Of a DNA stretch of 64,000 nt, positions 8,421-16,717 are shown in pieces. Each line of letters opens with the position of its first letter. Within the stretch, counting starts at the first letter, position 1. A program made the translations under genes and the position numbers. This stretch comes from Vibrio salinus. Its GTDB lineage: Bacteria > Pseudomonadota > Gammaproteobacteria > Enterobacterales > Vibrionaceae. Location: assembly GCF_021272385.1 (NCBI RefSeq), contig NZ_JAJSDZ010000010.1:62001-126000 (forward strand). Reading direction: 5' to 3'. The notes under the pieces were generated by a model. That model did no database searches and had not been told where the DNA came from. It saw nothing but the letters and a program-made list of their open reading frames with translations.

Positions 8421-8532
8421 AGTAATCCTCGATTCTATCGGGGATTACCCAGCCAACTGACGTTGTTAGTGAATAGAATTTATTGTTCACAAATTGTAGC
8501 CATTTGTTCGTATAACAAATGGCTTTTTTTTT
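8421..8532 (+). ncRNA. qrr: Qrr quorum-regulatory small RNA
   Basis: About 112 nt. The highly conserved Qrr core is at 8451-8474 and includes AACTGACGTTGTTAG. A first stem-loop (GTAATCC...GGATTAC, 8422-8450) and a terminal hairpin complete the usual four-stem layout. Qrr RNAs act with Hfq at low cell density to repress the LuxR/HapR master regulator and activate aphA. LuxO sites and a sigma-54 promoter sit directly upstream. luxO is not adjacent, so this corresponds to one of the unlinked qrr copies (qrr2-5 type) rather than qrr1. Confidence 0.95.
8498..8532 (+). terminator. Terminator of the Qrr RNA
   Basis: AGCCATTTGTT, loop CGTATAA shared at its edge, then the complementary arm ending ATGGCT and a run of nine T. 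A perfect strong hairpin and the 3' end of the Qrr transcript. Confidence 0.92.
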
Positions 8533-8620
8533 CAACATTCACCTCACAATACTTCCTAGATATTTGACTTTCATCCTTTCTGTATTAACACTTTAATCAA
8601 ATACTTATGACTTTATAAAA

Positions 8621-10138
8621 ATGGGTGTTTGCAGTATGAAAAGTGACTATAGCATCGGTTCAAATATGAGTCAGTTCATCCAGCATATCAATATGCAGGG
8701 AGAAGCAATTACTGACTACACCCAATTACATCAGTGGTCCATTGAGCACAGCCAGCGATTCTGGCTGGAAGTCTGGCAATTCTGTGATGTCATTGGCTAC
8801 AAGGGTGAATGTGTTCTGGGGGAAAAAGTACCCCAGGGACGCAGTTTTGATCCTATTCTTGATTCAGTCTGGTTTCCGGATGCCCAGATAAATTATGCAG
8901 AAAATTTGCTTTCGTATGCCTTTCAGGAACCGGATAGCATTGCGATATATCAAAATGATGAAAATGGGAATACCAAAAGTATCACCTGGCAAGAGCTTTC
9001 GGATAAAGTTTCCATCATTCAGCAATGGCTAAAACAAAATAATATCGGAAAGAATGATGTCATCGCTTCTCTGCTTCCTTCCTGCATAGAAAATATCATC
9101 TCCTTATTAGCCGTAACAAGCATTGGCGCAGTATGGTGTCCGATATCACCAGATGAAATCGATTCTTTAAACACACCTTTATTCCTGAAAAACGTCCAGC
9201 CTAAAGCGATGATATGCAGCAACGGATATTACGACGACGGTAAAAATATCGATTTATGTAAACTCAATCAGCACATTGCAAATTCAGTCATGTCTCTGAC
9301 TTCGATATGTCAGATAGAACATGTCATTTCACCGACACTGCCTCCCGAATTTAATGAAAAATTCTCAGACTGGGAAGCCATCTTAGCCAGTTATCTACCC
9401 AGAAGTGTAAAATACGAAAGAGTCTGGTTTAATTCGCCGTTATTCGTTACTAAGGGAACCGGATCAACACCGGTCACTCATAGCGTAGGGGGAACCATAT
9501 TAAACCATCTGAAAGAACAGCAACTGCAACTCGGCATTCAGCCTAACTCCATTTGCCACTGTATATACCCTCCTGCAGATCCCCGGTGGCTGTGGCATGT
9601 TTCTCTGATGGCAAATGGGTCTTCTCTGGCTCTCTTTGAAGGAAATCCCATTTTCCCATCGTCCGATTCATTCTATAAACTACTGGATACATCTGACACG
9701 ACTGTCACGATGATAGATGAACCCTTTCTTCTCAAACTGATGAGCTATAACAATCAGAACCCTATGTATGGTAGTGCATTGAGTTCTCTGAAAACCCTCT
9801 TAATTAGTGCCCAGTGCGATCAGTCTGATTTAATTCAGCAAGCAAAAATATTGTTTAAATCGAACCTGCAAACCATACTGACTTCTCCTGATTTAATCGT
9901 ATGCGGTTCAATGTGTTTCTCAACCCCATATTCAGGTGAAGCCTTTGTAAAATATGATGCGCTTGGACTGGATATCCGGTTAACCGAATCCGAAACACAA
10001 TTGTTTCTGACCTGCCATAATAACTTCCCGAATCAGCCTAAAGAATATTCTGAACTGATGAGCCAGCAAAACATTAACCTGCAGGACTTAAAAGAAGAAA
10101 ATGGATGGCTTGTGGCGTTTCGCCCTGGAAATGCATAA
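8621..10138 (+). CDS. Truncated, degenerate acetoacetyl-CoA synthetase-like protein
   Basis: 505 residues against about 650 in the family. The N-terminal part matches AacS: LHQWSIEHSQRFWLEVWQF, then WFPDAQINYAENLL. Acyl-CoA synthetases of this family adenylate acetoacetate and load CoA. Two things argue against activity. The phosphate-binding loop, normally SSGTTGxPK, reads KGTGSTPVTHS without its Lys. The protein also stops where the C-terminal lid domain with the catalytic Lys should begin. No good ribosome site precedes ATG 8621, 8636 or 8666, so the start is uncertain. The frame is open throughout, so it may be a repurposed paralogue or a gene in decay. It starts about 90 bases after the Qrr terminator. 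Confidence 0.65.
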   Translation: MGVCSMKSDYSIGSNMSQFIQHINMQGEAITDYTQLHQWSIEHSQRFWLEVWQFCDVIGYKGECVLGEKVPQGRSFDPILDSVWFPDAQINYAENLLSYAFQEPDSIAIYQNDENGNTKSITWQELSDKVSIIQQWLKQNNIGKNDVIASLLPSCIENIISLLAVTSIGAVWCPISPDEIDSLNTPLFLKNVQPKAMICSNGYYDDGKNIDLCKLNQHIANSVMSLTSICQIEHVISPTLPPEFNEKFSDWEAILASYLPRSVKYERVWFNSPLFVTKGTGSTPVTHSVGGTILNHLKEQQLQLGIQPNSICHCIYPPADPRWLWHVSLMANGSSLALFEGNPIFPSSDSFYKLLDTSDTTVTMIDEPFLLKLMSYNNQNPMYGSALSSLKTLLISAQCDQSDLIQQAKILFKSNLQTILTSPDLIVCGSMCFSTPYSGEAFVKYDALGLDIRLTESETQLFLTCHNNFPNQPKEYSELMSQQNINLQDLKEENGWLVAFRPGNA

Positions 10139-10149
10139 GAAAGATAGAA

Positions 10150-10187
10150 AAACAGGGTGAACTAACAAGTCACCCTGTTTTATTTTT
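10150..10187 (+). terminator. Terminator of the AacS-like gene
   Basis: ACAGGGTGA, an 8-base loop, TCACCCTGT, then TTTATTTTTTT. Strong intrinsic terminator 12 bases after the stop codon. Confidence 0.88.
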
Positions 10188-10275
10188 TTATAATTTTTGT
10201 ACTGCGTAGCCACGTTGTTAGTAAATATAAAACTTAACGGAGTTTTTGAAGTGAATTTCATATTATGAAATTCAC

Positions 10276-11694
10276 TTAATCCAAACTGTATCTATTAAGC
10301 CTCTTTAATTGAACTAAAAATGTGTTTCTCCCCTCATTTCTGGGTAAAAACTCAACAATTCCGTTATGAAGATCAACAATATCCCGGGTAATCGCCAAGC
10401 CTAACCCGGCTCCATCCCCTTTTTCTCGGTTAGAACGATAAAAACTTTCAAACAATTTAAGTCGTGTTTCTTCAGAAACATCTGCACCGGTATCTGACAC
10501 ATAAACGTCAACAAACTCTTCTCCATTGACAATATTGACCGTAATCTTTGAATTATTTCCCGAATACCGGATGGCATTATCAATCAAATTCGTAAACAGC
10601 AACCTTAAAAAAGATTCATCGCCCTCAACAAAACTTTCATTTCCGACAAATGACAAGTCCTGATTCTTTTTTAGAGCCAGAGGTACCAGATCAGAAATCG
10701 TACTCCGGATTAAAGACTGAAGCTCAATAGGAGAAAAATGGAGTTCATGCACACTTTCTATTCTTGCTAATGTCAGCAATTGTTGTATCAACCGGTCGGA
10801 ACGCTCTATCCCCTGAAGAATTCTCTCCAGATCATTTTGTAACTCATCCTGGTTCCGGCTTCGCAACGCATTTTCCGCATTTAATCTCAATACGGCCAAC
10901 GGTGTTTTTAACTCATGGGCAGCCATTCTTGTAAAACGTTTTTCTCTCTTCCATGCATTATCCAGCTCATAAAGAAGAGAATTCAACGCATCAACCAGAG
11001 GTGATAACTCTTCAGTTGATCGGCTGACCGATATTTCATCAAGCTTATTAATATTCCGCTGAGTAATGGCAAACTTCAGTTCAGAGATAGGCTTAAAGCT
11101 GCGCTCAATCAGCCAATAGAGTAGAAAGGCAATACATAAAATCAGTACAACCTGAGGCAGTAATCCTGACAGAGCAAGTTCCGTCATCATCTCTTCGCGG
11201 ATGGACTCTTTTTCCGCAACAATAATATAAGATTTGCTTTGTTCTCCGCTATGTGAAATATCCTGCAACTGAAAATACCGCCATGTTTGATTGCCAAGAG
11301 AAGCATAACCAAACCCGGAAAATGAGGGTGAATGCGGTAATTCCCCGATTTGAGGCTGGGAATCCCAAATAATGCGGTTATTCCGGTAGATTCTTATCAG
11401 GATGTTCTCTTCATAAGTATGTCCGTATGTTGTGCTTTTATTTTGCCCGTCGGATAAAGCTCTGATCTGCGCCATCCAGTGCTCTAAACGTTTTTGGACA
11501 TAATTCACATCCAGTGTGTCATTTTCTGAAGCAAGAGTGGATAAAAACAACTTAGCGGTCTGCCCCAGTCTGGCGTCATAGACTTCGTAAACTTCATGAT
11601 GAGATGACTGATAGCTAAAATACAGTGCAATAACCATAAAAAACAGTGACATTGAAATCACTGAATACGTTAGACGGCGTTTAATAGAGTACAT
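10276..11694 (-). CDS. Sensor histidine kinase, PmrB/QseC/CarS-like
   Basis: 472 residues. Membrane kinase partner of the next response regulator. Two spans bracket a periplasmic sensor: near 12-30 (SVISMSLFFMVIALYFSY) and near 175-197 (LLPQVVLILCIAFLLYWLIE). Then a HAMP-like linker, the H box MAAHELKTPLAVL (phosphorylated His near 260), N box LFTNLIDNAIRYSG, and nucleotide boxes VSDTGADVS and GAGLGLAI. It starts 1 base past the regulator's stop (ATG 11694); a TTG at 11718 would give a 23-base overlap and 8 extra residues. Last gene of the seven-gene operon. Confidence 0.88.
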   Translation of the reverse strand: MYSIKRRLTYSVISMSLFFMVIALYFSYQSSHHEVYEVYDARLGQTAKLFLSTLASENDTLDVNYVQKRLEHWMAQIRALSDGQNKSTTYGHTYEENILIRIYRNNRIIWDSQPQIGELPHSPSFSGFGYASLGNQTWRYFQLQDISHSGEQSKSYIIVAEKESIREEMMTELALSGLLPQVVLILCIAFLLYWLIERSFKPISELKFAITQRNINKLDEISVSRSTEELSPLVDALNSLLYELDNAWKREKRFTRMAAHELKTPLAVLRLNAENALRSRNQDELQNDLERILQGIERSDRLIQQLLTLARIESVHELHFSPIELQSLIRSTISDLVPLALKKNQDLSFVGNESFVEGDESFLRLLFTNLIDNAIRYSGNNSKITVNIVNGEEFVDVYVSDTGADVSEETRLKLFESFYRSNREKGDGAGLGLAITRDIVDLHNGIVEFLPRNEGRNTFLVQLKRLNRYSLD

Positions 11695-11695
11695 T

Positions 11696-12352
11696 TTATT
11701 TTTCAATGATATAGCCAACTCCCCGAATATTTTTAATCACAGAGGAATCCAGTTTTCGACGCAAATTGTGTATATGAACTTCAATTGCGTTATCACTTCC
11801 CCCCTCATCCCACCCATGCAATGACTGTATCAGTTGTTCCTTGCTTAACACTCTTCCGGCACTGCTCAGCAAAGTTGATAGAATTTTATATTCATTTACG
11901 GTTAATTTAAGCGCTTCACCATGATAAGTGACACTTTGACTATCAAGGTTTAGCACCAAACCATTCACTTCCAGCTGATTTTCCGTTGTTCCCGATAACC
12001 GGCGGATCATCACCCGTAACCGGGCAAGCAATTCCTCAAGGGCGAAAGGCTTAACCAGATAATCATCGGCCCCGCCATCTAATCCCCGAACCCGGTCATT
12101 AATTTCATCCCGGGCAGTCAGTATCATTACCGGAATATTGAAATTAGCCTGCCTCACCTGTTTTAATACTGTAAAACCGCTGATATCAGGTAACATAATA
12201 TCCAGAATAATCGCCGTAAATGTTTCCGTCTTTAGTGCAGTAAGAACACCACTTCCTCTTTCAAGCCAGTCAACGGTATAACCTTGTCTTGATAACGAGG
12301 CCACCATTGACTCTCCCAGCATTACATCATCTTCAACTAATAATATTCGCAC
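11696..12352 (-). CDS. OmpR-family response regulator, PmrA/QseB/CarR-like
   Basis: 218 residues. Receiver domain 1-115 with acidic pair EDD (7-9), phospho-acceptor Asp in ILDIMLPD (about 51), Thr in ILTARDE and Lys in LVKPFALEE. C-terminal winged helix with LTVNEYKILSTLL, the recognition helix AIEVHIHNLRRKLD and the wing IRGVGYIIEK. The start is GTG at 12352, overlapping the TAG stop of the TPR gene (TAGTG), so translation is coupled. A CTTAAG-N5-CTTAAG box upstream of the operon fits the half-site type bound by PmrA-like regulators, suggesting autoregulation. Confidence 0.88.
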   Translation of the reverse strand: MRILLVEDDVMLGESMVASLSRQGYTVDWLERGSGVLTALKTETFTAIILDIMLPDISGFTVLKQVRQANFNIPVMILTARDEINDRVRGLDGGADDYLVKPFALEELLARLRVMIRRLSGTTENQLEVNGLVLNLDSQSVTYHGEALKLTVNEYKILSTLLSSAGRVLSKEQLIQSLHGWDEGGSDNAIEVHIHNLRRKLDSSVIKNIRGVGYIIEK

Positions 12353-12987
12353 TATTGACTTATTTCCTTTATCCGGCTTTCAATCTCTTTTCTTCGTCCT
12401 GCATCAGCGAGTTCCCGTCCCTTACGGGCTGGTGCATGTAATGCTTTAGTTAAGTACTTAATGGCTTGTTTTTCTTCACCATTCTCAGCTAGAAAATCAC
12501 CATAAAAGTAATTAGGGTCGATACCATCCGGGTTGATTTCCAACGCTTTTTTCAGCATTTTTTCTGCTTTTTTATCATCCCCGAACCCTAATGGCCACCC
12601 CGGAACTTTATAATACAGAGAACCAAGACTGGTATATGCGGAACCTTTTAATACTGTCGGCTCCGTTTCTATCACACCTTCTAAAATTTTTTTCGCATCT
12701 TTAACCAAAGACAATGCACCTAATCCACCTCTTACACCGGCTAAAGAGCTCTTATTAATGGCAAGCCAAACCTTAAGTCCGGCATTATCCGGCTGTTGTC
12801 TGACTGCTTTTTCTGTCCGCTTGATCAGGTTTTCAAGACAGAAAATATGGTCGTCTTTATCGTCTCTCTGATACTGACATTCTGCCCATTTTTTCTGAAT
12901 GGTGACCAATGGATCAAAATGACCGGCTGCGTTTGCGAAAGTCAGTGGCATGAAACACAATATAAAACACATTAAGGTAATCTTCAT
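12352..12987 (-). CDS. Exported TPR-repeat protein
   Basis: 211 residues, no family name recognised. Signal peptide 1-20 (MCFILCFMPLTFANA, then AGHF). Cysteines at CQYQRDD and FCLEN could pair. TPR-like repeats near 95-190 (GSAYTSLGSLYYKV, AEKMLKKALEINPDG, QAIKYLTKALHAP). It sits between the enzyme genes and the two-component pair and is coupled to the regulator, so it may be a periplasmic accessory of the sensor or of the product's handling; this is inference. Confidence 0.7.
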   Translation of the reverse strand: MKITLMCFILCFMPLTFANAAGHFDPLVTIQKKWAECQYQRDDKDDHIFCLENLIKRTEKAVRQQPDNAGLKVWLAINKSSLAGVRGGLGALSLVKDAKKILEGVIETEPTVLKGSAYTSLGSLYYKVPGWPLGFGDDKKAEKMLKKALEINPDGIDPNYFYGDFLAENGEEKQAIKYLTKALHAPARKGRELADAGRRKEIESRIKEISQ

Positions 12988-12997
12988 TTTACAATCC

Positions 12998-13813
12998 TCA
13001 TTTCGTGCCAGAAGTCGTCATATAACGGTAAATTGTAGGGAGCTGCTTTTGAATAGATTTAGAAACCAATCCCGGAAGTATCTGATTCACCCTGACAAAC
13101 AACTTTTCAGGCCAGCCTAACCAACAATACTCTCTCTCGGTATGAATCATTTTCAGCACCTGACCTGCCACATAATCAGGTGTATCAACATGATTACCTA
13201 ATTCAGAATTCAGATCGTTTACCTGCTGACTATTCAGTCTGGTCTTTGTTGCTCTTGGGGCCAGATAGTGGACTTTTATATTCGAGCCATGCATTTCTCT
13301 GTTTAGGGCTTCCGTAAACCGATACAAGCCAGATTTCGCCGCACCATAAACGGCGTAACCGGGATAACCGATGCCACCAAACGTTGAACCGATATTTAAT
13401 ATAAGCCCCGGCTGGTTCAGCCAACCATTAATGGCATATTTACTAACCAATATCGGACCGGTTAAATTAAGAGACAACTCGGAATAAATCTGCCCGGTGT
13501 TTTTCCGGCTTAGTAGCTGAAACTGATTATGTCCGGCATTGTTGATAACAATATCGATGCCTTCATTCCAGGTTTTAATCAATGTTTTCAACTTGCAATC
13601 CATTAACCGGATTGATTCATCATTAGCAAGATCACAACTTATTATCTCGTGATGATAAGGAGACTCCAAAGCCGACATTAACTGCTCAAGTTTTTGTATA
13701 TCTCTTGCGACTAATACAAGTTTTGCTCCCTTGAACGCCAGCTCTTTCGCTATTTGCTCCCCAATACCACCTGTTGCCCCGGTTAACAGAATACGTTTGT
13801 TATACACATCCAT
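12998..13813 (-). CDS. Short-chain dehydrogenase/reductase
   Basis: 271 residues. NAD(P)-dependent oxidoreductase. Cofactor motif TGATGGIG (12-19), the NAG signature in VINNAG (about 92), catalytic Ser in NIGSTFG (about 142) and YxxxK in YAVYGAAKSG (about 156-160). The C-terminal extension (about 230-271) is longer than in minimal SDRs and is moderately hydrophobic. It overlaps the 3' end of the diiron gene by 14 bases, so both are in one operon. Substrate unknown; likely reduces or oxidises a product of the ligase and diiron enzymes. Confidence 0.85.
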   Translation of the reverse strand: MDVYNKRILLTGATGGIGEQIAKELAFKGAKLVLVARDIQKLEQLMSALESPYHHEIISCDLANDESIRLMDCKLKTLIKTWNEGIDIVINNAGHNQFQLLSRKNTGQIYSELSLNLTGPILVSKYAINGWLNQPGLILNIGSTFGGIGYPGYAVYGAAKSGLYRFTEALNREMHGSNIKVHYLAPRATKTRLNSQQVNDLNSELGNHVDTPDYVAGQVLKMIHTEREYCWLGWPEKLFVRVNQILPGLVSKSIQKQLPTIYRYMTTSGTK

Positions 13814-14465
13814 TATCTTTCCCCCGGCTCAGCGTCCGCAGCATATCGCCATATAGATGAAAAATCATATTAGCGGAATGGATAATGGCGTTCTGGTCCT
13901 CTCCAGATTCTACTTTATTCATTAAACCGGCAAAAAACTGAAGATGTTCCTGATCCAGTTCACAATGAGAGGTCAGGTATGTTAGCGCATTGTCTGACAG
14001 GTTCAGATTCTCTTTGACGTGCTTAGCCATTTCACCCCCGATGGCAACACTGGTCCCTTCTAAAACCAACACCATGCCAAAAAAACCCATCGGATTGTCA
14101 CGATCGATCAGATGATAAAGATAAGACACCATCAGCTCGATATCTCGTCCGGGACGACCATTTTCAACCTGTTTCGCATCGTAGCCACAACATGCAATAT
14201 CATCCAAAATCCAGTATTGATGCCCCTTTTCCTCTTCAATATATTCTGCTATTGCTTCTCTGACCCATTCATAAGATTGTGGAAGTTTCGAGCCACAAGC
14301 CATAAGCAGAGGTACGGTATGTTTAACATGGTGGTAAGCCTGTTCTAAAAACGCAACGTATTGATCCAGTGAAATCTGTCCTTCCACACACTCCCGAATG
14401 ACAGGTGCCTGCATCATATATTCTCTGGCGGCAGACGTTTGAGACACTAACTCTTCATAAAACAT
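13800..14465 (-). CDS. Heme-oxygenase-like (TenA/PqqC-fold) putative diiron enzyme
   Basis: 221 residues. All-helical TenA-like fold. Candidate metal ligands are Glu41 (FLEQAYHH), Glu79 and His82 (EEKGH), Glu136 (VLEGTS) and His174 (DQEH). This E...ExxH...E...H order and spacing resembles the diiron oxygenases of the UndA type, which I recall use E67, E101, H104, E159 and H194. Thiaminase-type TenA proteins lack this set. It would be an O2-dependent oxidase or oxygenase acting on an acyl or amino-acyl substrate; the exact reaction cannot be told. It lies 14 bases after the ligase gene. Confidence 0.7.
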   Translation of the reverse strand: MFYEELVSQTSAAREYMMQAPVIRECVEGQISLDQYVAFLEQAYHHVKHTVPLLMACGSKLPQSYEWVREAIAEYIEEEKGHQYWILDDIACCGYDAKQVENGRPGRDIELMVSYLYHLIDRDNPMGFFGMVLVLEGTSVAIGGEMAKHVKENLNLSDNALTYLTSHCELDQEHLQFFAGLMNKVESGEDQNAIIHSANMIFHLYGDMLRTLSRGKDNGCV

Positions 14466-14479
14466 AATAATAATTTCCT

Positions 14480-15991
14480 CTACTGATTTTGAATAATAGA
14501 TTCAATGCAAATTCCGGCTTTCAATGACTCTGAACCGGACATCCATTCATGAACCGCCGAATAAATGTCGTTTCTGACAGGACGAAGATTTTGCGTAAAA
14601 TAAGAACGGACATGAGCATCATCGGTAACGATGACCGCTGTATGGATTTGTGCATAATCGGGTAATACGGCATTCAGCTTACAGATGGAATCGGTAACCT
14701 TATCCGGGTTCATTGAGATAATGAGAGCAACAAGCTTACCTGCAATTTCACCGACAAGAATAAGCGTTCTGAGCTCCGGCCATTCGTAAGCCTTCGTTTC
14801 TATCCATTCCGGAGAAATATTCCGTCCGAAGCTGGTCACAATCAGGTTTTTTTTACGGCCGATAATGTTCAGATATCCTTCTTCCGACCATTCACCGAGA
14901 TCCCCGGTGGCGTACCACTCTCCATCAAAAGGCTCACCCAGATAACCTAAAAAACCGGCAGGAGAAACCAGTATTTCACCATCTGAAGCCGTCTTAACCT
15001 GATGATGCGGCAAAGGGCATCCAACGGTTCCAATTTCCGAACACACTGGTGAATTCACACTAACAACGGAAGCACATTCAGATAAACCGTACCCTTCATA
15101 GACCGGTAGCCCTAAATCACGAGCCTGATTTAAAATCGAAACCGGAGCTTTCGCCCCACCGACGGCAACAAATTTTAATGAACGGGTATACCCGGGATAA
15201 TGTGCAGCGACACCGACTAATGCAGCTAACAGGGCTGGCGTTAGTACCAGTGTCGCAGGCTGAACCACTTCAAGAGAATGGCAAAAAGCCTGAGTATCGA
15301 ACTGACTGGAACCGATAAGACCGACGTTCTCACCAACCAGGATAGTTGATGGGCTTCCAACAATGATAGGAACATAAATACCGGTAATATTCTCCAGTAA
15401 TGTCGAAAGAGGTAGCATAACCAAATGCTTATCACCTTCATTCAACGTAGGCAAAACGGTCGCTAGTGACATTGTCACACGATCCAGATGAGCAGAACTA
15501 AGGCATACACCCTTAGGTGTTCCGGTTGAGCCCGATGTGAACGTTATTTTGCTCGTTCCCGGTAATGCATTAACGTTACTTTCCGGTTGAACAGAAACGA
15601 TCAATACATCATGGGACAGCTCGGCAATACTATGTCCGGTCTCCGGTATAGTTTCGGAATATCGGCGGGAAACAATGGCATCAACCCGGACCGAGTTAAA
15701 CAGATGCTTCTTCTGTTGACGGGTAAAAAACATAGGAACCGGTAAACAGGCTATACCGCTGGCCAATGCCGCTAAATCCGAAACCAGCCACTCGTAGCTA
15801 TTTTCTAGTTCAATTGCAAGACAAGACACGTCATGACTGGTAATGAGACGGGTTAACCGCCGGACTTCTGTTGCCAACTCACCGTATGTCACGCTTCTTT
15901 CTCTGCCGCTGATCGCTTCACTCGCGTAAAACGCCACTTTTTCTGGTTCAGAATCAGCTTGCTGATACAATTTATCTATAATTAATGACAT
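14480..15991 (-). CDS. AMP-forming acyl-CoA synthetase/ligase
   Basis: 503 residues. Adenylate-forming enzyme that activates a carboxylic acid, probably a fatty acid, for transfer to CoA or an amine. The phosphate loop TFTSGSTGTPKG is complete (about 150), followed by the YGLSECASVV motif (about 293), ATGDLGEW (about 355) and GRKKNLIVTSFGRNISPE (about 370). The C-terminal lid reads YFTQNLRPVRNDI where acyl-CoA synthetases usually have TxxxKxxR, so the usual lysine is not evident. Only 5 bases separate it from the hemolysin-family gene, indicating tight co-expression. Confidence 0.88.
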   Translation of the reverse strand: MSLIIDKLYQQADSEPEKVAFYASEAISGRERSVTYGELATEVRRLTRLITSHDVSCLAIELENSYEWLVSDLAALASGIACLPVPMFFTRQQKKHLFNSVRVDAIVSRRYSETIPETGHSIAELSHDVLIVSVQPESNVNALPGTSKITFTSGSTGTPKGVCLSSAHLDRVTMSLATVLPTLNEGDKHLVMLPLSTLLENITGIYVPIIVGSPSTILVGENVGLIGSSQFDTQAFCHSLEVVQPATLVLTPALLAALVGVAAHYPGYTRSLKFVAVGGAKAPVSILNQARDLGLPVYEGYGLSECASVVSVNSPVCSEIGTVGCPLPHHQVKTASDGEILVSPAGFLGYLGEPFDGEWYATGDLGEWSEEGYLNIIGRKKNLIVTSFGRNISPEWIETKAYEWPELRTLILVGEIAGKLVALIISMNPDKVTDSICKLNAVLPDYAQIHTAVIVTDDAHVRSYFTQNLRPVRNDIYSAVHEWMSGSESLKAGICIESIIQNQ

Positions 15992-15996
15992 TCGTT

Positions 15997-16602
15997 TTAT
16001 CTCCGGGAAATGGTATTTTCAGCAGAACAACAAATCATCTCTCCCAATTGATCTGCTGCCTGCTGCAAATTACCGACAACAATTCTTGGAGTGTATTGGT
16101 AATACCGGCCCCAGCGTTCAGCATTCTTAACTTTCTCCGGATTGGCGGTGCCAATTTGTAAAGGCTCAAGTCCCATACTTTCCATTAAGGCAAACAAGGG
16201 ATCCGTCACAGTGCAAACACACCAGCTAAAACCTGACTCAATAAGGTATTTAGTCATAAGGTAAAAATGAATTTTTGAAAACCTGAAAGAAAATGAGGCA
16301 AGTTGTCCAAACTCGATAATTTGACTACGTGGGACTTCCAGCTTCTGCTCATGAATGATCTGTTCAATCGGGGAATCCAGATATTGTTCTAAAAACAGAC
16401 GACTATTTCCCGCGGACCGGATTCCACAAACAGAGATCAGCTTTCTTTTCTGATACAACGCCAGATAACCCGGCATAAATTCACTTAAGGTTGCTTTAAA
16501 TGCCCGGGCATAGCGCTGCGACACATGTTGCTCTATTGATGATTTAAGAGGATGATGTTCACCAATGGCCAATAGCTGAAAGTCAGAAAATAAATTTGTC
16601 AT
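15997..16602 (-). CDS. Thermostable-hemolysin family protein (GNAT-like fold)
   Basis: 201 residues. Resembles the Vibrio delta-VPH or thermostable hemolysin family, named from an old haemolysis clone. The sequence has no signal peptide or pore-forming features and the family is placed in the acetyltransferase (GNAT/AHL-synthase-like) superfamily. Typical segments are GYLALYQKRKLISVCGIRSA, FLEQYLDSPIEQII and IIEFGQLASFS. First gene of the operon. ATG 16602 is preceded by AAGGGGA. With a ligase, a diiron enzyme and an SDR downstream, an acyl-transfer role in small-molecule synthesis is more likely than toxin action; inference. Confidence 0.75.
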   Translation of the reverse strand: MTNLFSDFQLLAIGEHHPLKSSIEQHVSQRYARAFKATLSEFMPGYLALYQKRKLISVCGIRSAGNSRLFLEQYLDSPIEQIIHEQKLEVPRSQIIEFGQLASFSFRFSKIHFYLMTKYLIESGFSWCVCTVTDPLFALMESMGLEPLQIGTANPEKVKNAERWGRYYQYTPRIVVGNLQQAADQLGEMICCSAENTISRR

Positions 16603-16645
16603 ATATAAATCCCCTTACCTGATGTAAAGAGATTAACGACAGAAA

Positions 16646-16662
16646 CTTAAGAGAAACTTAAG
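16646..16662. promoter_or_regulatory. PmrA/CarR-type box in the operon promoter
   Basis: CTTAAG-AGAAA-CTTAAG: two hexamers spaced by 5 bp, the arrangement of PmrA-class regulator boxes. On the minus strand a TAATCT -10-like hexamer follows 10 bases after the second half-site, putting that half-site over the -35 region, and the first gene starts 44 bases downstream of the box. The operon's own response regulator is the obvious candidate to bind it. Confidence 0.7.
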
Positions 16663-16666
16663 GGAT

Positions 16667-16694
16667 AAAAAAACCGGATAAAAAATCCGGTTTT
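16667..16694 (-). terminator. Terminator of the methyltransferase gene
   Basis: Minus-strand AAAACCGGAT, loop of five T, ATCCGGTTTT, then TTTT. It separates the methyltransferase gene from the seven-gene operon promoter a few bases away. Confidence 0.85.
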
Positions 16695-16717
16695 ACAAGA
16701 AAAGCATGAATTCTAAA

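Noticed and set aside
15997..16602. Secreted hemolysin toxin
   Set aside because: No signal peptide and no pore-forming features. The name is historical and the fold is acetyltransferase-like.
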